DNA of 64,000 nucleotides from Thermoactinomycetaceae bacterium (GTDB taxonomy: Bacteria > Bacillota > Bacilli > Thermoactinomycetales > Thermoactinomycetaceae): NCBI GenBank assembly GCA_025449975.1, contig JANWIG010000054.1, positions 1 to 64,000 on the forward strand, in the 5' to 3' direction. Numbering within the stretch: the first letter of the stretch is position 1; every line of letters starts with the position of its first letter. A model generated the notes under the pieces. That model was not told the DNA's origin, ran no database searches, and worked only from the letters and a program-made list of their open reading frames with translations. Shown one piece after another: positions 60,190 through 64,000 of the stretch. A program made the translations under genes and the position numbers.

Positions 60190-61956
60190 ATGAATGAAAA
60201 ACTGATTGTTGTCGGTGGCGGTCTCGCCGGTCTGATGGCGACCATCAAGGCTGCTGAGTCCGGGGCAAATGTGCAACTTTTCTCGATTGTTCCCGTTAAG
60301 AGATCCCACTCCGTTTGTGCACAAGGTGGTATCAACGGTGCGGTGAATACGAAGGGGGAAGGGGACTCACCTTGGGAACACTTTGACGATACGATTTACG
60401 GTGGAGACTTTTTAGCGAACCAACCTCCTGTTAAGGCGATGTGTGAAGCGGCGCCAGGTATTATTTATCTATTGGATCGGATGGGAGTACCGTTTAACCG
60501 TACACCTGAAGGATTGATTGATTTCCGTCGCTTTGGTGGTACACAACACCATCGGACGGCTTTTGCTGGAGCAACGACAGGACAGCAATTGCTCTATGCT
60601 TTGGATGAGCAAACTCGTCGTTATGAAGTGGAAGGAAAAGTGACGAAGTACGAACATTGGGAGTTTCTTTCCATCTTACAGGACGATGAAGGACGTTGTC
60701 GTGGGATTGTAGCACAAGATTTACGTAGTGGTCGAATTGAAAGTTTCCCTGCAGATGCGGTCATTCTGGCAACAGGTGGTCCTGGAATTATCTTTGGACG
60801 TTCGACCAACTCGGTTATTAACACAGGGAATGCTGCTAGTTCGGTTTATCAACAAGGCGCTTACTATGCGAATGGGGAATTTATCCAGGTGCATCCAACA
60901 GCAATTCCTGGAGATGACAAATTGCGTTTGATGTCAGAGTCCGCTCGTGGTGAAGGTGGACGTGTTTGGACGATGAAAGATGGAAAACCTTGGTATTTCC
61001 TAGAGGAATGGTATCCAGCGTACGGAAACCTAGTGCCTCGAGACATTGCTACACGGGCGATCTTCAAAGTTTGTGTGGATATGAAGTTGGGAATTAATGG
61101 GGAAAACATGGTTTACTTGGATCTATCTCATAAGGATCCGAAAGAACTTGATATTAAATTAGGTGGAATCATTGAAATTTATGAGAAGTTTATGGGTGAA
61201 GACCCACGTAAAATTCCAATGAAGATCTTCCCTGCTGTTCACTACTCGATGGGAGGACTATGGGTAGACTTTAATCAAATGACCAATATTCCGGGTCTGT
61301 TTGCTGCTGGTGAAGCAGATTACCAATACCATGGTGCAAACCGTCTGGGCGCTAACTCGCTCTTATCCTGTATTTTTGGCGGTATGGTCGCTGGACCGAA
61401 CGCGATTCGTTATATTCGTGGTTTGGAGAAATCAGTGGATGATCTCGATAAATCTGGTTTTGAATCACAGCGGAAAAAAGAAGAAGTGAAATACGAAGAT
61501 ATTCTCAAAATGGATGGAACCGAGAACGCTTATGTGATTGGTAAAGAGCTCGGTGAGTGGATGACTGATAATGTGACTGTCGTTCGTTATAATGATCGTC
61601 TGAAGAAAACAGATGAGAAGATCCAAGAGTTAATGGAACGTTATAAGAAAATCAATGTCGTCGATACCAGCAAGTGGAGCAACCAAGCTGTGATGTATAC
61701 TCGTCAGCTTTGGGGAATGCTGCAATTGGCTCGGGTGATCACCCTCGGTGCTTATAATCGGAATGAAAGTCGTGGTGCGCACTATAAACCAGAATTCCCT
61801 GACCGTAATGATGAAGAATGGCTCAAAACAACCAAGGCCCGCTATACTCCTGATGGACCTGCTTTTGAGTATGAAGAAGTCGATACCTCATTGATTAAAC
61901 CACGCCCACGTCGTTACGATGTGAAGAAAGATGAGAAAGCGGGTGATAAAAAATGA
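60190..61956 (+). CDS. sdhA: Succinate dehydrogenase flavoprotein subunit
   Basis: 588 residues. N-terminal FAD fold IVVGGGLAGLMATIKAAESG, the covalent FAD region RSHSVCAQGGINGAVNTKGEGDS, active-site HPTAIPGDDKLRLMSESARGEGG and HYSMGGLWVD, FAGGE-type AAGEADYQYHGANRLGANSLL. All catalytic motifs are present. Oxidises succinate in the TCA cycle at the inner face of the membrane. The stop overlaps the sdhB start by 4 nt (ATGA). Confidence 0.97.
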   Translation: MNEKLIVVGGGLAGLMATIKAAESGANVQLFSIVPVKRSHSVCAQGGINGAVNTKGEGDSPWEHFDDTIYGGDFLANQPPVKAMCEAAPGIIYLLDRMGVPFNRTPEGLIDFRRFGGTQHHRTAFAGATTGQQLLYALDEQTRRYEVEGKVTKYEHWEFLSILQDDEGRCRGIVAQDLRSGRIESFPADAVILATGGPGIIFGRSTNSVINTGNAASSVYQQGAYYANGEFIQVHPTAIPGDDKLRLMSESARGEGGRVWTMKDGKPWYFLEEWYPAYGNLVPRDIATRAIFKVCVDMKLGINGENMVYLDLSHKDPKELDIKLGGIIEIYEKFMGEDPRKIPMKIFPAVHYSMGGLWVDFNQMTNIPGLFAAGEADYQYHGANRLGANSLLSCIFGGMVAGPNAIRYIRGLEKSVDDLDKSGFESQRKKEEVKYEDILKMDGTENAYVIGKELGEWMTDNVTVVRYNDRLKKTDEKIQELMERYKKINVVDTSKWSNQAVMYTRQLWGMLQLARVITLGAYNRNESRGAHYKPEFPDRNDEEWLKTTKARYTPDGPAFEYEEVDTSLIKPRPRRYDVKKDEKAGDKK

Positions 61957-62702
61957 GTAATCAAACCATCCATTTAATCATTACTCGTCAAGACGGTCCG
62001 GATTCACAGCCATATAAAGAAGAGTTTAAGATTCCTTATCGTCCAAATATGAATGTGATTTCTGCGCTCATGGAGATTCAACGCAATCCTGTCAATGCGG
62101 AAGGAAAAAAAGTTTCTCCTGTGGTTTGGGAATCCAACTGTCTCGAAGAAGTTTGCGGTGCTTGTTCTATGGTGATCAATGGTCGCCCACGTCAGTCCTG
62201 TACGGCATTGATCGATCATTTGGAGCAACCGATTCGACTCGAACCAATGAGTACCTTCCCTGTCCTACGTGACTTGATTATCGATCGCGGTCGGATGTTT
62301 GATGCCTTGAAGAAAGTGAAAGCTTGGATTCCGATCGATGGAACATATGATCTCGGTCCTGGTCCTCGTTTGGCAGAGATCGATCGCCAATGGCGTTATG
62401 AGTTATCTAAGTGTATGACCTGTGGTGTCTGTTTAGAATCTTGTCCAAACGTAAATAGCAAATCCAACTTTATGGGACCATTTGTGGTTGGACAAGTGGA
62501 TCTGTTTAACTCTCATCCAACGGGTGCGATGAATAAGGGAGAACGGATTGAAGCTTTGATCAGTGACGGTGGTTTACAAGAATGCGGAAACTCGCAAAAC
62601 TGTGTGCGAGCTTGCCCGAAAGGAATTCCGCTGACAACGGCTATTGCGAAAATGAATAAAGAAGCAACGAAGCATTCATTCAAAAAATGGTTGTCCTTCT
62701 AA
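61953..62702 (+). CDS. sdhB: Succinate dehydrogenase iron-sulfur subunit
   Basis: 249 residues. [2Fe-2S] ligands in NCLEEVCGACSMVINGRPRQSC, then the C-terminal ferredoxin domain CMTCGVCLESCPN and CGNSQNCVRACPKGIP for [4Fe-4S] and [3Fe-4S] clusters. It links SdhA to the heme subunit. ATG 61953 overlaps the end of sdhA. A symmetrical terminator follows at 62717. Confidence 0.97.
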   Translation: MSNQTIHLIITRQDGPDSQPYKEEFKIPYRPNMNVISALMEIQRNPVNAEGKKVSPVVWESNCLEEVCGACSMVINGRPRQSCTALIDHLEQPIRLEPMSTFPVLRDLIIDRGRMFDALKKVKAWIPIDGTYDLGPGPRLAEIDRQWRYELSKCMTCGVCLESCPNVNSKSNFMGPFVVGQVDLFNSHPTGAMNKGERIEALISDGGLQECGNSQNCVRACPKGIPLTTAIAKMNKEATKHSFKKWLSF

Positions 62703-62716
62703 CTATAGTGAGCAAA

Positions 62717-62761
62717 TAAAAAATCCTTCCTAAGCTTTACAGACTTAGGAAGGATTTTTAT
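62717..62761. terminator. Bidirectional terminator between sdhB and the YpuA-like gene
   Basis: AAATCCTTCCTAAG (62721-62734) pairs with CTTAGGAAGGATTT (62744-62757), flanked by A- and T-runs. Confidence 0.93.
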
Positions 62762-63649
62762 TTATTTATTTGAGAAGAAGTCCCCAATTGCTTTGAAGAG
62801 ATCTTCAAACCATTTAAAGATCGTTTCGAAAAATCCTTGTGCTTCCGATGAGGAAAGGATGTCACTGATTTTTCCACGCAATTGGTTTAATTGTTCGCTT
62901 AGCTGATCAAAGTCGATATCGAGGCTGGCAAAGTTTTGTGCGTAGGTGACTAAGTTGTTTATTGTTTCATTATTAAGGTTAATATTGAACTCATTGGAAA
63001 TATTGACAATGATCGCTTTATATTCTTCGATGGTTTCAGGTTTTTCTTTGGCAATTTCTTCTTTTAGACGATTTATAAATTGAGCTGCTTTGTTCCCATC
63101 TCCCAGTTCTTCAGCTAATTCCGTTGTACGAACGATTTCTTCACTCGCTACATTCTTTTTGTTTTCGTCGATTTTTTGTCCTGTAGCCTGCTCAAACGCT
63201 TTGATAATCCCGGTTAGACCAGCTGTTCCAGAGACAGGGAATGGAGCAGTAATATAGATATCAGCGTCTTCAATACCCGCGGTAATAGCTGCGTTGGCAT
63301 ACATACTTTCGGTTACAACCGTTATATTTTTCGTTTCGACAGCAATTCCTTTTTCTTCTTTGTTAATTGAGATTTTCGCTGAGGAGATCGCTCGTGTACC
63401 GATGGTTTGTTTGTCTAAGTATTTGCCAAGATATTGATGTTCTTCATCATTGGTCACTTCAATGACTTGCACTTGATTTTCAGTGACACCCATTTCGGAA
63501 AGGATCGCGTTACGTTGTTCTTGTGTGAGATCCTTACCTAAAGTTACAACTGTGTCTGCTTGGTCAGCGGAGACAGTGGCAGGAAGCAATAGCACGATGG
63601 CTAAAAATAATGTTAGCCCAATCCTACCTAGCTTTTTAAAATGTTTCAT
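62762..63649 (-). CDS. ypuA: Secreted DUF1002 protein (YpuA-like)
   Basis: 295 residues. Signal peptide about 1-28 (KKLGRIGLTLFLAIVLLLPATVSA), then the DUF1002 region: VVTLGKDLTQEQRNAILSEMGV, SSAKISINKEEKGIAVETKNITVVTESMYANAAITAGIEDADIYITAPFPVSGTAGLTGI and a C-terminal helical part ending FEDLFKAIGDFFSNK. Found in many Firmicutes, function unknown, probably at the cell envelope. ATG 63649 has AGGGGG 12 nt upstream; the frame further upstream lacks a start signal. Confidence 0.85.
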   Translation of the reverse strand: MKHFKKLGRIGLTLFLAIVLLLPATVSADQADTVVTLGKDLTQEQRNAILSEMGVTENQVQVIEVTNDEEHQYLGKYLDKQTIGTRAISSAKISINKEEKGIAVETKNITVVTESMYANAAITAGIEDADIYITAPFPVSGTAGLTGIIKAFEQATGQKIDENKKNVASEEIVRTTELAEELGDGNKAAQFINRLKEEIAKEKPETIEEYKAIIVNISNEFNINLNNETINNLVTYAQNFASLDIDFDQLSEQLNQLRGKISDILSSSEAQGFFETIFKWFEDLFKAIGDFFSNK

Positions 63650-63864
63650 TTTGTGAAACCCCCTAATTTGTGAAAGATATACTCGGTTTGTAGTACATGT
63701 AACCATAGACAAATCTGTCAATAGTTGTGCATAATGGGCTCAACTCGCAACTTATAGCAAGACGTACCCAGACGTATCACTCTCTATATACCCGTTTTTC
63801 ATTGTAACGCTTCTACTAATTTCTGTGAATAAGGAATTGGCTGGGATAACATGAATAAAAAATA

Positions 63865-63907
63865 CTCTTCTTTTCATGGATGACCATCGCCATTATGAAA
63901 AGAAGAG
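63865..63907. terminator. Bidirectional hairpin near the right edge
   Basis: CTCTTCTTTTCAT (63865-63877) pairs perfectly with ATGAAAAGAAGAG (63895-63907); T-run follows on the + side (CGTTTTT) and, on the minus side, GTATTTTTT. Confidence 0.8.
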
Positions 63908-63923
63908 CGTTTTTATAAAAGTT

Positions 63924-64000
63924 TATTTAAAAACAGTCTCTTTAAATTGGGCTAGTTTTTCTAAAGAAGTTTTGTCCACATCCGCATGTAGACTGTTGCC
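63924..64000 (-). CDS. Possible 3' end of a minus-strand gene (frame uncertain)
   Basis: Minus strand, a stop (63926-63924) sits 17 nt before the hairpin at 63907, with 24 open codons before it ending KLAQFKETVFK. The first half reads better in the neighbouring frame (HADVDKTSLEN), so either a frameshift in an A-run or a wrong choice of frame is possible. Too short to identify. Confidence 0.3.

Overview
The window reads as a chromosome segment of a low-GC, endospore-forming Firmicute of the order Bacillales. Evidence: spore genes (ytaF, ytxC, sspI, a SleB-type cortex hydrolase, a CotS-like protein), Bacillus-type primosome genes dnaB-dnaI, T-box leaders, a lysine riboswitch, an L20 leader, Fur and FadR operators, strong Shine-Dalgarno (SD) sequences and many U-tailed terminators. 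Gene order follows Bacillus subtilis over long stretches (mutM-ytaF-coaE-gapB-nrdR-dnaB-dnaI-ytxC-infC-rpmI-rplT; sspI-ysgA-pheS-pheT-zapA-cvpA-mutS2; lcfA-fadR-etfB-etfA-trxA-uvrC-lysC-sdhCAB). A futalosine-pathway gene (mqnC) and several local losses (thrS, polX, fadB) set it apart; a Thermoactinomycetaceae-like organism would fit, but that is inference. I see no prophage, complete insertion sequence or CRISPR array.

Layout. 1-7.7 kb: mutM 3' end, ytaF, coaE, a lytic transglycosylase, gapB, a TetR regulator, nrdR and the primosome pair dnaB-dnaI. 7.7-13.3 kb: a tRNA-Phe/Gly/Leu cluster, a Fur-controlled nitroreductase, mqnC, ytxC, a T-box-like remnant where thrS is expected, the L20 leader with infC-rpmI-rplT, and a MarR regulator. 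13.6-20.6 kb: T-box-controlled leuABCD, a structured gene-free stretch, thiD-thiE. 20.7-33.2 kb: bdbD-bdbC, sspI, a K+ transport RCK subunit, an rRNA methylase, T-box-controlled pheST, zapA, a CvpA protein, a SleB-type hydrolase, a small 4-TM protein, mutS2 and a 26-codon membrane ORF. 33.5-45 kb: a lipoprotein, a subtilase, an ArAE-type membrane protein, Fur-controlled feoA-feoB plus a Cys-rich partner, two divergent FMN-binding glutamate-synthase-like paralogues, an RsmF-like methylase and a HI0933-type flavoprotein. 45-64 kb: FadR-controlled fadD and fadR-etfB-etfA, trxA, two tandem membrane paralogues, uvrC, tatA, an M42 peptidase, a CotS-like pseudokinase, riboswitch-controlled lysC, sdhCAB and a YpuA-like protein.

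Most unusual signal. Three genes lack an SD near the start codon but have a consensus SD about 90-130 nt upstream, and in each case the spacer is bracketed by a long inverted repeat that would fold and bring the SD to within about 7-14 nt of the ATG: marR (ATG 13204), the small 4-TM protein (ATG 30326) and the 26-codon ORF (ATG 33118). The last two share arm sequence (GTTAC-N-GAAA / TTTTCGTAAC). feoB has a miniature version. I read this as a recurring structure-bridged SD device, possibly a conditional translational switch; sequence comparison and structure probing would test it.

Metabolic links. leuABCD, thiDE, lysC and pheST respond to amino-acid or cofactor supply. fadD, etfBA, sdhCAB and mqnC feed electrons towards a menaquinone-based chain. 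feoAB and the nitroreductase are tied together by Fur.
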